A DNA stretch of 64,000 bases from Aquanectria penicillioides. Its lineage: Eukaryota; Ascomycota; Sordariomycetes; Hypocreales; Nectriaceae. Every line of letters begins with the position of its first letter. Position 1 is the first letter of the stretch. The notes beneath the pieces are model-generated. The model was not told the origin of the DNA. It saw nothing but the letters and a program-made list of their open reading frames with translations, and ran no database searches. Positions 23,286 through 33,913 of this stretch are shown here, one piece after another. Both the position numbers and the translations under genes were made by a program. The stretch lies in the NCBI GenBank assembly GCA_003415625.1, contig PYIU01000002.1:744001-808000 (forward strand). Reading direction: 5' to 3'.

Positions 23286-23949
23286 TACGGTCGCACATTA
23301 GCTAATGTTTGCACGAGTGCAAAATCCCCACTTACCAAATGGCACACACACCACAATGTATGTAGCTCACATTGTGCAGGTTGGCTGGTCTTCGCTTTAC
23401 TGGGATATTGTATGCATATTTGCATACAATATCCTTAGCTACTGACCTAAAATACTATAAGAAGGTGCTAGCCGTTATTTTAGGTTAGCTAAAACTATTA
23501 ACTAATGCCTCTATATATGACTACTTAATTAAGGCTTTTTAGGCTGCTGCTTATATGCAAGAAAAAAGCATTAAAATAAGGAAATAGTTATATGCACCTT
23601 AATTAATAACAATAGGGTTATTTTAGGTTCCTTCCTTATTTAGCTTAATTGGCTCCTTTTTAGTCCTTAATCCCTTAAGGAGTTCAATTGGCCGGGCTTA
23701 GGATCCCAAGCTATTGCCCTAACTTCCGCCGCTAAAGCCGCCCCTACGTACACTACCTATGGCCGAGTCCCTATTGTTGCACTAAGCAGCGCAATCCGGC
23801 TGCTTATAATTGCTGCAGCAGCTATCAAAATGGCCTAGAAGGCAAATGCAGTAAGGGAAGGGACTTGCGTATGCGTCCCTATCCAGAATCATCTTGTTTT
23901 GATAAGATGATTTTGCACTCGTGCAAACATTAGCTAATGTGCGACCGTA
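23286..23949. mobile_element. Terminal-inverted-repeat element, probably non-autonomous DNA transposon
   Basis: The first 41 bases (23286-23326) are the exact reverse complement of the last 41 (23909-23949). The TIR contains two palindromes of its own: CATTAGCTAATG and TTTGCAC-GA-GTGCAAA. The element is flanked by CGAATA on both sides (23280-23285 and 23950-23955), and the TIR starts with TA, so either a 6-bp duplication or a TA duplication within longer flank similarity is possible. The 664-bp interior has no transposase-like frame; it is partly AT-rich and carries further inverted repeats (23403-23434; 23445-23489). Superfamily not assigned. Confidence 0.8.
23403..23434. repeat. Perfect 14-bp inverted repeat with 4-bp loop
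   Basis: Arms GGATATTGTATGCA and its exact reverse complement, separated by TATT, lie inside the TIR element at the point where composition shifts to AT-rich. It would form a cruciform or hairpin, and may mark the edge of a secondary insertion. Confidence 0.7.
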
Positions 23950-24011
23950 CGAATACCCCCGAAGTATGCATAAGGCACTGCTTTGTTTTGCTCAGTAATG
24001 AATTGCTCCTC

Positions 24012-24584
24012 TTACTCAACCTTGTGGAAAACATCCCTCAAGTAGTCCAAGGCCCCAATTGGCACTCCTTGGGTCCGCAGAATGCAGTATGCGGTCGTCA
24101 AGTGAAAGTGAAAGTTGGGGATGATGTACTCTGAGACGTACTTTTGTCCCGTCTCGAACCGGAAATTGCCCATCTTGGTCTCCATGATGACTTCCTTGTC
24201 CACCTTGTCATCAATGAGTTTTGGGTCAGCTTTCTCTAGCAAATCAATCGTGCGTTCAATGCGCGCCTGGAGCTCGTCGAATGTTGCTTCATTGTCCTCG
24301 AAGGTGGGAACATCAGGAACTCCAAGGCGTGAGATGGCAAACTTGGCAGTGTTAGAGCATGACTGCACTTGATAAGAGAGACTGCGATATGATTAGTAGA
24401 GGGCCATGGGTCGTATACACATTCAGCCTCACCCCCGCATGTCAGCAATCAGCCGATACGAAATTATTTCCTCGGGCTTGATCGCCTTTTCCTCAGCGAA
24501 CCTAGCACCCTTTTGAACAATGAGTGAGAGGGTCTTGAGGTACTTGACCAGTACCGGCACGGACTGTTGGTATAGCGATGTCAT
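24012..24584 (-). CDS. DUF1993 family protein
   Basis: Two exons (24433-24584 and 24012-24381) joined over a 51-bp intron with an ACTAAT branch point, giving 173 residues, the usual length. It begins M-T-S-L-Y-Q-Q-S-V-P-V and has the family's all-helical layout, with F-H-F-H-L-T-T-A-Y and the closing D-Y-L-R-D-V-F segment. Function is unknown; the fold resembles DinB-like four-helix bundles. It points towards the TIR element and shows no link to the neighbouring cluster. Confidence 0.85.
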
Positions 24585-25400
24585 GGTGGCAGTTTTGTGT
24601 GTTGCTTGAGAAAGGGATAGGGTGGGTGGACAAGCACAAACAGCCCCGTCGAGAAGCCTGGCGCCCCGTGGTTTATATTCTCATGGGTTATCGTTACGAC
24701 TCCGCATCTCACTGTGCGGCTACGCAAAGCCAATTGTCCCCATTAGGTATCATAATGCTAGGATACACTTACAAATCAAACTCCGGGTCGTCGGCGGCCT
24801 CAAGCGTCGCAACTCGCGTGGAAGTCCGCCCAACTCCGCATAATGGAGTGATCTGCACGGCCACGCGGCACTAGTCAGTGCGAGATTGGTTAGTGGCTAA
24901 GGTATGCTCATGGTGTGAATATTCTTACCATTCCTTCCCAACATTCTTACAATTTTACCCAAACTTATACTGGCGTTGTGGGTGTAAGCGCTTAGATCTC
25001 ACTAGCAGATCGACGAACATTAGGCTGGCACCTCAGCCGACTACTATAGCGAATCGGGTCATTCTAATAAGAATCTGAAAGGTTAGTATCAAAAGTTGAG
25101 TAAGTCAGAGCCCTACTCAAAGGTTTCCATTTAAGGAGGAGGGCGGCAGAACAAGAAGCCCCAAGTTGCGGTTCATCCTAAGTAGATTTTCGAATTGAAT
25201 ACCACATAGCGTAGGATCGTGGTTAAAATTAGTGAATATATAACCTAAAGGAGTACATAACTAGTTGTAAAATCCCCCACGGTGATTTGCTGTTCCAAAC
25301 CAAGCTAGTCCCCGAGGGATGCGGCGGGGATGAAGAAATTGAGAATATATACAGGAGTAAGTAAATTTCGTCCACTCATCACCTAGTATCTGTTTCATCC
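24585..25400. other. Intergenic, no recognisable gene
   Basis: About 0.8 kb between the DUF1993 start and the 3' end of the multi-CFEM gene. Short frames only. It holds the DUF1993 promoter and presumably the CFEM 3' UTR. Confidence 0.5.
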
Positions 25401-28400
25401 TTACAGAGCCACGGCTGCTAGCCAGAAGACACCAAAGAGACCAGCAACGACGCCGATCTCGTAGCGGGCGGCAGATCCAACCACAACGGCAGGCCCGGTA
25501 TGAGAGGGTGTCGCCGATTTAGATCCCGTTCCTTTACCCCCAGAGCCACCAGACCCCTCCGCGTTGCTGGTTTCCTTGGAGCCTTCCTTCGTGATAGTCT
25601 TGCCGCCCGAAACATAGTAGCAAGAGAATGAGGTTGTGGCTCCACCGTTGCTCAACGTCTTTGTAACAGTAACGCAGGTTGTGACGGTGGATTCTCCCTT
25701 GCTGCCCGAACCACCACCACCACCACCACCCGATCCAGACTGGCAGCTATTGCTACCGGTAGCCTCAGCTTGAGCGCACGCACACACAGAGCTGGCGCCA
25801 GTAATCACGGCGGCAAGCTGATTAGAGTCGCACGCAGTTGCGACACAAGGCACCAATAGTTGCGAGAGACTGGCTTGTGCCTCAGACTCACACTGGCAAG
25901 CATAATCATCAACATCACAGCCAACATTCGGCGCGGCAGACGAGAAGCAAGCATGAGCGCATGACGGGACAGCCGAAGAGGCAACCGGTGCGCAGTCTGC
26001 CGTCGTGATAGAGCCAGACACGCAAGTAGAGCCACCACCGCTTCCTCCACCACCAGGGGTCGAAGTGACTCCGGAGCTTCCAGTCTTCGTTCCACCTCCT
26101 CCTCCGGATCCTCCACAGTCACCACCTGATGCAGGCGCGGTAGCGCAAGCGCAAACGGAACTGGCGCCTGTAATGACAGCGGCAAGTTGGTTGGAATCGC
26201 ATGCCGTGGCAACACAGGGCACGAGAAGTTGAGAGAGACTAGCTTGTGCGTTGGACTCGCACTGGCAAGCATAGTCTTCAACACCACAGCCCACACTAGG
26301 TGCAGCAGATGAGAAGCAAGCCCGAGCGCAAGAGGGAACAGCAGAGCTAGCAACAGGGCCACAGTCAGACTTTGTTGCCTTTGCACAAGTAGTGCTGCCA
26401 CCGCTTCCTCCACCGCCAGTGGTTGAAGTGCTTCCGGTCTCAGTTCCGCCGCCGCTGCCGCCTCCTCCTCTTCCTCCAGATCCTCCACAGTCACCACCTG
26501 ACGGAGGGGCGGTGGCGCAAGCGCAAACGGAACTGGCGCCTGTAATGACAGCACCAAGTTGGTTGGAGTCACAGGCGATTGCAACGCAAGGAATCAGGAG
26601 TTGAGAAAGGCTTGCCTGTGCTGCAGACTCGCACTGACAAGCGTAATCGTGAACATCACAGCCAACCTTCGGGGCAGCAGAAGTAAAACATGCCTGAGCA
26701 CAAGAGGGCACCGCAGATGTGGCAACTGGGCCACAGTCAGAAGTTGTCGCCTTGGAGCAAGTAGTCGTCACTCCGCCTCCTCCACCTCCTCCAGTCTTTG
26801 TTGGAGTCGTGGTCGTTGCAGTATCTGTTCCACCACCTCCACCTCCACCGCCGCCTCCTGTTGAGCATCCACCAGTGGGCGCAGCTGAGGCGCATGCACA
26901 TACGGAGCTCGCGCCCGTGATGACAGCTCCTAGGTCTCCAGAATCACAGGCGGTTGCTACGCAAGGAAGCAAGAGCTGAGTGAGGCTCGCCTGGGCTGTA
27001 GCTTGGCACTGACAGGCATAGTCGTCAACTTCACAACCGACCTGCGGAGCCGCAGATGAGAAGCAGGCGTGGGCACAGCTCGGGACAGCGGTAGTTGCCA
27101 CAGGGCCACAGTCTTGCTTTATTGCGCCTGAACAGGTCGAAGTCGTTCCTGGAGGCGTGGTTGATGTGGGTTGAGTCTCCGTTGGAGGAGTGGTAGGCGT
27201 GTTCGACTTTGTTTGCGATTGAGTCACGCTGGCCGTCGTGGTGCAGTCATTTGCAAGCGGAGCAGCAGTCGCGCACGCGCAGACAGAGCTGGCACCGGTA
27301 ATTACGGAACCAAGCTGGTTGGAGTCGCATGCTGTGAGGACACATGGGACAAGGAGCTGTGAAAGGGATGCTTGAGCCTCAGCTTGGCATTGGCAAGAAT
27401 AGTCGTGAACATCACAGCCAACACCTGGTGCAGCACTTGTGAAGCAGGCTTGAGCACAGGATGGGATGGCAGTCGAGGCCACTGGACCGCAGTCTTGGGT
27501 TCCAGCAGTGCAAGTTGGCCCTCCGGTGTTGGTGTCAGTGTTGGGGGTTGTCTCTGTGCTGTGAGTCTGAGATTCCGTCTGCGTTGTGGTGTCGGTTGGG
27601 GTCCCGGTCTCTGTCTGGCTTTGGGTCTGGCTTTCGGTTTGGCTTTCGGTTTGGCTTTGGGTATCAGTTGCAGTCTCAGTCGGCGTCGTTTCTGTGTTTG
27701 GCTGTGTGTCCGTGTCTGTGGGAGGCTGAGTTGCAGTTCCTGTGCAAGGGGTTGTTGGGTTGGCAGTGACACAAGAACAAACGCCAGCGACGGCATTCAG
27801 GACACTAATAGCCCCCGTGATTTCACAGGCGTTGATAACACACGCTTGGGCCGCGTTCTGAATCACAGCCGTAGATGAGCATTGACATCCGTAGTTGTCA
27901 AAGGAACAGCTGGCGACCGTCACAGCAGCGGATGAGAGGCAACTCTCAGCACACTTGGGCACAGCATCAACGCTTGCCTGACAAGGGTTCACAGTGTCGC
28001 ACGTCCCGGCTGTGGGACTAGTTTGAGAAGCTGACGACGTGATAGTTTCGCTTGTGTGTGCCAGAGTTGTTGAGCTGGTATCCTTTGTTTCTGTCGGGAG
28101 AGTCGGTGTGGTCTTTGACTCGGTTGTACTAGTCGTAGTTTCTTCGCTCGTCGTCGTTGTTGTTGTAGTCGCGACTATCGTCGTTGTTGTATCTGGAACA
28201 GCTGTCGAGACACATTTGCAAATCGATGGACCAGCAGCAAGGGCACTGGCCAGTTCACCAGCCTGTGTGCAAGCGGCAATAACACATCCCACTGCAAGAT
28301 TCTGGATGGATCGAGAAACAGCCGGGACGCAGCGGCCTAAACCAATCAGTATGCGTTTCCAGCTGGTGTGATGATGACTTACACGCAAGATCAGTAGATA

Positions 28401-28613
28401 CAGTGCAACCGACGGCTGATCCTGCAGAGGTAACACATGGAAACTAGGGATGTTAGTATCTACCCCAACACTCCTGAGACAAATGAGAAATAGAGGATAT
28501 CAAAGACATACTGCGCAGGAAGGAAACAATGTAGTCAAGCCCAAACAGGCCTGCTGGGCAGCAGCAACCTTGACCAAGGCCAAAAGACCCACGGGGCCCA
28601 ATGCTGTCTTCAT
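25401..28613 (-). CDS. Seven-CFEM-domain, GPI-anchor-type cell-wall protein
   Basis: Exons 28512-28613, 28383-28443 and 25401-28336 give 1032 residues. An N-terminal signal peptide (M-K-T-A-L-G-P-V-G-L-L-A-L-V...) ends before the first CFEM, which is interrupted by both introns. CFEM domains lie at about 23-97, 167-246, 335-412, 463-538, 588-664, 712-788 and 835-911. They are separated by Thr-rich, Q-T-E-S-rich and poly-Gly linkers that resemble O-glycosylated spacers. The C-terminus has a small-residue/hydrophobic tail typical of a GPI signal. CFEM domains bind haem or act as surface receptors; the axial Asp in C-x3-D-x2-C-x-C is present in domains 3-7 (and as C-x4-D in domain 1) but is Asn in domain 2 (C-S-F-D-N-Y-G-C). 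Domains 3-7 are near-identical, so they arose by recent tandem duplication. Likely role: haem/iron capture or adhesion at the wall. Confidence 0.92.
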
Positions 28614-30606
28614 GGTCACCAGCATGTGAGAAGTCCCTTGCTGTTCTATACTCTGAAATTGTCGAGCAATTCAGTGATCAATCAACACTCAGAGACGAGA
28701 GCGAGTAAATGAGACTCGGGCGGCCTAGAAATCAACTTCAAGGTCCGCCGAGGATCTCCTCTATATACTCATCCGAATGTTGGCAGGCCGGCAACCAAGC
28801 CCCCGCGTACAAGCAACCTCGGCGTGTACCTCACTTGTTGACTTCTTCATATGATTTCATCCCCGATATTGCCTCTCCGCGGATAACATGACTAGGGTGC
28901 TGTCAATTCTATGAACTCACATTAACCCCAAAGAAGCCTGATGATTCTATACATCCAGTGTTCTTATTGCCTGTGCCTATTCCCAAGCTCGCCTTCACCG
29001 AAACGGCGCCTGAGTCCGCTCAAAGGTACCTCTGTCGGGTGAAGGAGGGCATCTCGCGGTATCCATTGGCTGGAAATCACGGAGAACTTCCACTTGGAGC
29101 ATCGTCCTCATCCAACAAGGAACCTCTTGCCAAATGAACCTCCCTGTTTGGGCAGAAGCGCGGTGTGGTGGGTAGCAACAAGAACAAGGGAGTGAAAGTT
29201 ACTTGTTTTCTGAAAGGCGAGTTCCGATGGGTTCATTAGGAGAGGTCAATAAGGCCATCTCACAGGATGGAGCACGTGTAGGAGCATGTGCCGCTCCAAG
29301 CCCGTACTCGACTTTTTCAACTTCATGACTTAGCAACAGGTAATTGTCATTATTCATGTTCAAATTACGACCACTTGTTCATCTAGATAGATCGACTCTA
29401 CTCATCACATCCGAGATCCGGGCTTGATGTTTCTGATAAGGCCCCAGGAGATGTTTCCACATGGATTTTGCGGGGTGATGATCAAGCCTAGTAGGGCGAC
29501 GGCAAGGGCCAAGAGCTCAATAACAAGATCTTCGGATGGCTTGATTGGCGCCAAATTAAAACGCCATATATGGACAAGACCAGCTTCTGAGTGGCTCGCA
29601 ATACACGGCTGTACGATCAGATGCCAGTGTTCCCCAGAGTTCCTCGGCCTCGGCGCTCGCTGAATACGGAAATAGAATCAGGCACAGCAGCCTTTCCTGG
29701 TCGGCTTCAGGAAGTACCGCCGAATACGATGCATGGCCTGAACAAGGGAAGACCACCTCGCCAACGCGGATGCGCTCGTGCGCGATGACCTACAGCCAAC
29801 AACTAAGGGCCGACCATCCGAGACAGGGATGCAAGGCACAAGCTTGAAGAGTCGGCATAAGCGGGAATGCGGGGAAGCAAAGACGCTTGGATGATCTGGG
29901 CATGGATCATGCTAACGGTCGCTGCTGGACAAGGGCCTTCCAACGGCACCCTACGGGATGGCGTCCAGTCGGCGAATCGATGTCATTATGGTTAATGAGA
30001 AGCCGGTGCCGGTATCCCAGTTTGAACTGGGCATGTGACGAAATGCCATGGGCAAGGGCAGGCCGTCGAGCTGAAAGGCCCCGATGCATGTTGGAAGCGA
30101 GGAGGGTGTTCACGATCACAAGCCTGTTCCCCAGATTGACTTCATGCTCGTCCCTCAACAGAGATTCACACTTGATCGTCCAGGGTACGGGAAGATCGGA
30201 ACTTGGTGCGACCAGGTTGCCAAAAAGGGTCAAGAACCCCGGTGAGAAGCATTTCAGGCTGAAGATGGGGGTTCTTATTCGGCCTGATAAAGCGCCACTG
30301 GGAATTTGTCAACCTTTGAGGAGTGAGGGAATACATATTATCAGCCACTCTTTTATTTGTAGTTTCCAATGTCACAACACTAGAAAATTATATGTTAGAA
30401 AATGGAGTTGAAGGTCAAATTTATGTGGATACTTTGCAGCTCGATAATGCCAGGCAATCAAGATAGCGATGCTCCATATTCACGAGCACGCAACGTCATG
30501 ACGCGATCTGCTTCCACGCTTCCATTGTCTCCCCGCAATTCCCCTCATCTCAAGCCCGTAAACTCAAGACTGCAAATACACACAATAACCAAGACATATC
30601 TACAAT
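28614..30606. other. Intergenic, no recognisable gene
   Basis: Two kilobases between the divergent CFEM and glyoxalase-like genes. Open frames in 29400-30400 show no domain, no convincing ATG context and no splice pattern. It probably holds the two promoters. Confidence 0.5.
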
Positions 30607-31446
30607 ATGGCGAGCCAATCGAGCCCTCGTCCAATTCTGGACCATATTGTGATATTGGTCCCCTACGACTCGCTTGCTGAGCTGCCAGGACGCCTCAGAG
30701 ATTCGCTCACTGTCATCGACGGCGGCGAGCATGCCGGAGGTCTGACGGTTAATAAGCTCATCATCCTGCCCGACGGCACATACCTCGAACTCATCGCATT
30801 TAACAAGGGCGTTACTTCTGACCAGCGGCGCAGTCACCGCTGGGGAAACCTTGAGGAGGGCCGCATCATTGATTGGGCATACACGCTGCCGGACGAGGCC
30901 GACTTCAAGCAGGTCCAGCATCGGGTCCGACAGGGCGCCGACGGCGTGACCTACACAGACCCTGTCGCTGGCGGACGAACTCGGCCTGATCAAGTTGTTC
31001 TCAAATGGGCCGTGGCCTCCGCTCAAGACGCAGCGGGGAACCCTGCCTGGCCAGGCGAGGCCCCGTTTTGGTGTCTGGACAGAACGCCAAGGCACTTGCG
31101 AGTGCCTTATCGAGACGACAACGGACTGCTAGAGCACACAAAGCACAAATCCTATGCCCAGGGCGTCTCGAAGGTTACGGTTTCCGTATCTGAAAAGGAT
31201 ATTTCGACGTGGAAGCCTGTCTACGAAGCTATCCACAAGACGGGGCACAGCGCCGACAGCACAGAGGAGGGGTGGAAGTATGACGTGCATTCAGGTTCGA
31301 CACAAGGCGCTCATCGGGTTTCCTTGACGGTACTGAACGGGGAAAATGTCAAATCCGAAATTAAGTTGACCTTTTTGGGTACTGATCAAAGCCCAAAGTC
31401 CGTTGAAATCTTCCCCGGGTTGGTCACCGACTTCGAGGCTGCATAG
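30607..31446 (+). CDS. Glyoxalase-like domain protein
   Basis: Intronless, 279 residues. The start L-D-H-I-V-I-L-V-P-Y-D-S-L and the following L-P-D-G-T-Y-L-E-L-I-A-F strand match the Glyoxalase_3 (vicinal-oxygen-chelate-like) family, with a W-A strand after R-I-I-D. These proteins share the bleomycin-resistance/dioxygenase fold; most fungal members are uncharacterised. The predicted metal ligands H13 and E62 are visible, which would allow a metal-dependent lyase or isomerase activity, but the substrate is unknown. Confidence 0.85.
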   Translation: MASQSSPRPILDHIVILVPYDSLAELPGRLRDSLTVIDGGEHAGGLTVNKLIILPDGTYLELIAFNKGVTSDQRRSHRWGNLEEGRIIDWAYTLPDEADFKQVQHRVRQGADGVTYTDPVAGGRTRPDQVVLKWAVASAQDAAGNPAWPGEAPFWCLDRTPRHLRVPYRDDNGLLEHTKHKSYAQGVSKVTVSVSEKDISTWKPVYEAIHKTGHSADSTEEGWKYDVHSGSTQGAHRVSLTVLNGENVKSEIKLTFLGTDQSPKSVEIFPGLVTDFEAA

Positions 31447-31608
31447 CCTAAAATCAAACAAATATATTATCAAATGGACTAAGCGAAACTACATTTGATT
31501 CTAAATCACGATTGTGCCAGATTTCACTCCAAAAACAAGTATAATTCCAGAATTCTCTCGCATTTATTCCAAATCCTTTTGAATTGTGTCTCTTGCAATC
31601 TCGCCGTA

Positions 31609-32493
31609 CTAGTTGCAATGGTCATCTTCCCGCGTGCCCTCATTGTCTTCTGCGACAGAGACATAAGAACTAGTTTCGAAATTACTCTGTCGGTTTCCAT
31701 CGAAATTCTCACGTTCTACTTTGAACATGTACAGCCCAATATTGAGCTTGTCTAATGGCAGTGTGTGCCAATTCGATTGAATGCGATGGTATAGTGCTGC
31801 GCTGGTCTGGTCCAGCAATCGTTCCAGGGTCTCTTCTGGCCTAATTCTCCTGCCACACACCATCTTCTGGCCTGCCCTTAATCTAAGTTTGGAAAGATTC
31901 ATCGCGACATGGCCAGTCCCTACGCGAACGCCAATTTGCTCGTCCGTCTGCGTATGAGCGGCATCCATCAACGTCAGAGCGTTGAGTAGAAGGCCGTGGG
32001 CGCAAGCCTGAAGAGTGCACTCGGTGCATTGATTTGGGAGATACCCCCCTTCGCTCGAAACCTTGGGAATGAGATGCATCTCCTCGAACGCCTTTGGCAA
32101 ACTCTGGCCCATGTTGGGGTGAGTGCAGCCCTTGTGATGCCAGGAAACCCGACAAATAGGGCACAGCATAGCGTTGTCGATGGTGATTGTTTCTTCATCG
32201 TCGCTATCGCTGTCTAAATCATAGCAGCAAATCTTCACAAGACAACTCCGGCCAAAGATGTGTCCGCAATAGGTAACAATGGGAGAATGGGGGATTTCTT
32301 CAAGGTCGAGGGCACTCCCTGGATACTCACCCGGAGTCTCGTGGATATCAATCAGTTCCAGGCAAATACTGCACTGCAGCTCAAGTCGTTCAAACGCTGT
32401 CGGGTCTTGCGCGAGATTCTTTTTCAATGTCGGCCAGTAGGTATCCCTGACCGTAGTATCAGGTGCAGGCTCATGGTGATGGGATACATCCAT
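31609..32493 (-). CDS. RING-type zinc-finger protein, putative E3 ubiquitin ligase (1 of 3)
   Basis: Intronless, 294 residues. A RING-like finger starts with C-S-I-C near residue 41, continues with Y-C-G-H-I-F-G-R-S-C near 75-84 and ends with C-P-I-C near 111, with an unusually long acidic insert (D-S-D-S-D-D-E-E) before the last pair. More Cys/His residues follow (H-H-K-G-C-T-H; C-T-E-C). The C-terminal half is unrecognised. It shares layout with the genes at 33167-33913 and 37022-37974. Ubiquitin-ligase activity is inferred from the finger only. Confidence 0.75.
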   Translation of the reverse strand: MDVSHHHEPAPDTTVRDTYWPTLKKNLAQDPTAFERLELQCSICLELIDIHETPGEYPGSALDLEEIPHSPIVTYCGHIFGRSCLVKICCYDLDSDSDDEETITIDNAMLCPICRVSWHHKGCTHPNMGQSLPKAFEEMHLIPKVSSEGGYLPNQCTECTLQACAHGLLLNALTLMDAAHTQTDEQIGVRVGTGHVAMNLSKLRLRAGQKMVCGRRIRPEETLERLLDQTSAALYHRIQSNWHTLPLDKLNIGLYMFKVERENFDGNRQSNFETSSYVSVAEDNEGTREDDHCN

Positions 32494-33166
32494 CTTCAGA
32501 TAATCAACTGTTGGATTTTTTTTGTCTTGTCTGTTTGAGTGACTTGTGATTTTTTTTTTGGGTCAAGGTTCCTACATATCCTGGCCGTATAAATCAGATC
32601 GCTGGCCGTGAACTGTCTAGCATGAATGAAATCCTGTGAATGGGCCGGACAGAAGTGGTGTTCCTAGGTATTCTGAGACGGTACAAAGGCTTGGTTTGGT
32701 TGTTCGCTGTTCTATTATCTTTCGGCTTTCTTTCGGCGGCTCGGTGTTCAATGATCATGTTCCCTTCACTTCACTCTTGTCTTTGTTGTTCAACGACAGT
32801 GAATCCACGGCCATAGTGTTGTGGGCAATTCTGAAAGAACAATTACCACTATAGTTCATTCAAACAAAAATCATCGCCCAGATTCCACGTCAATCATTTA
32901 CAGGGCATCCAATGCAATATTTCTTTTCACGATGAAAAACACGAGAAGTTCATACGAAGGACCAGGCACAGGGAATGTAGAACCATTTTTATTCAGTGGT
33001 GAAGGAATCCGATGTTGACTATGAAGGAAACAGAAAGCGAATCCATTGTTAGTCCACTAGCTAAAGAAAGCTACGCAATTACTCTCGAAACAAAAGAAAC
33101 CAATGAAATGTGGGCATTATTGACCCATTCGCGTTTGTTCAGGGGAATAATAGACTCCGACAGGTC
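32494..33166. other. Intergenic, no recognisable gene
   Basis: About 0.67 kb between two same-strand RING genes. Short frames without family features. Confidence 0.5.
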
Positions 33167-33913
33167 TCAAACTGAGCTTGGTGCAATGTTGGCTTGAGCA
33201 TTGTCATGAGCATGAGGGCAATACAAGCTGCCGCAAGCTGGGCATGCGCCGGGAGGGGATTGTCCGCGAGACTCGATCATTCGAGTAACCAGTCTCGGAA
33301 AATTACCCTGGCTGTACTCAAGGAAGGTCCAGGAGCCTTCAAGGTCGGTGAACTCATCCTTGGCTGCTTGTCGGATCGCAGACGGGAGTCTGATGCGCGG
33401 GTTGGCTCTGGAGTCATGAATGTCACCTCCCCCTGAGACGCAAATCCCCCACTTGGATGTCCAGTAAGTCATCGTCCCATCCGTGGCGTAGACGGCGGCT
33501 GAATCGTGCTGAAACTCGATCCCAACTTGGTCTCCCGCGGCGTTGGACAGGAACTGCAGCGCTGCAGCAGTGCAGTGCGTCTTGCATCGTCCGCTGAGTC
33601 TACCTCCCTGAGGCTGGGTCCGGAGAACAGAGTCGATACCGTTCCGAGACCACGGAAGCGGCAATGATAGGGCTCGACAACGGCACTGGCTGTGGAAGTT
33701 TTGGACTCCGCAAGAGCGGCAGGTGAAGTCCCTGTGCGGAGTGGAAAACATGCACTGGTCGTGGAAAATGTGGCCACAAAAGGCAATCATGCCTGTACCA
33801 CGAGGGACAAGGTCCTCGCATTGGATGCAGCGGATTTCGATTTCATTCTCTTGTCGGTTTCGGAGACGCCGCTTGACAGTAACCCAGTCGTAAACGGCAG
33901 GTCGTTGAGCCAT
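33167..33913 (-). CDS. RING-type zinc-finger protein (2 of 3)
   Basis: Intronless, 248 residues from the ATG at 33913; the frame stays open further upstream but without an ATG. The finger reads C-I-Q-C near 29, F-C-G-H-I-F-H-D-Q-C near 45-54 and C-R-S-C near 64, followed by C-R-C and a C-terminal C-P-A-C...C-P-H pair. It is related in plan to its neighbour at 31609-32493. Function is unproven; E3 ligase is the usual role of this finger. Confidence 0.72.
   Translation of the reverse strand: MAQRPAVYDWVTVKRRLRNRQENEIEIRCIQCEDLVPRGTGMIAFCGHIFHDQCMFSTPHRDFTCRSCGVQNFHSQCRCRALSLPLPWSRNGIDSVLRTQPQGGRLSGRCKTHCTAAALQFLSNAAGDQVGIEFQHDSAAVYATDGTMTYWTSKWGICVSGGGDIHDSRANPRIRLPSAIRQAAKDEFTDLEGSWTFLEYSQGNFPRLVTRMIESRGQSPPGACPACGSLYCPHAHDNAQANIAPSSV

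Noticed and set aside
25805..27796. Long alternative frames on both strands inside the CFEM gene
   Set aside because: Shadows produced by its repeated, GC-rich tandem domains and Thr/Gln/Gly linkers.
29887..30411. 174-codon plus-strand frame upstream of the glyoxalase-like gene
   Set aside because: Non-ATG start, no recognisable motif, antisense frames equally open.
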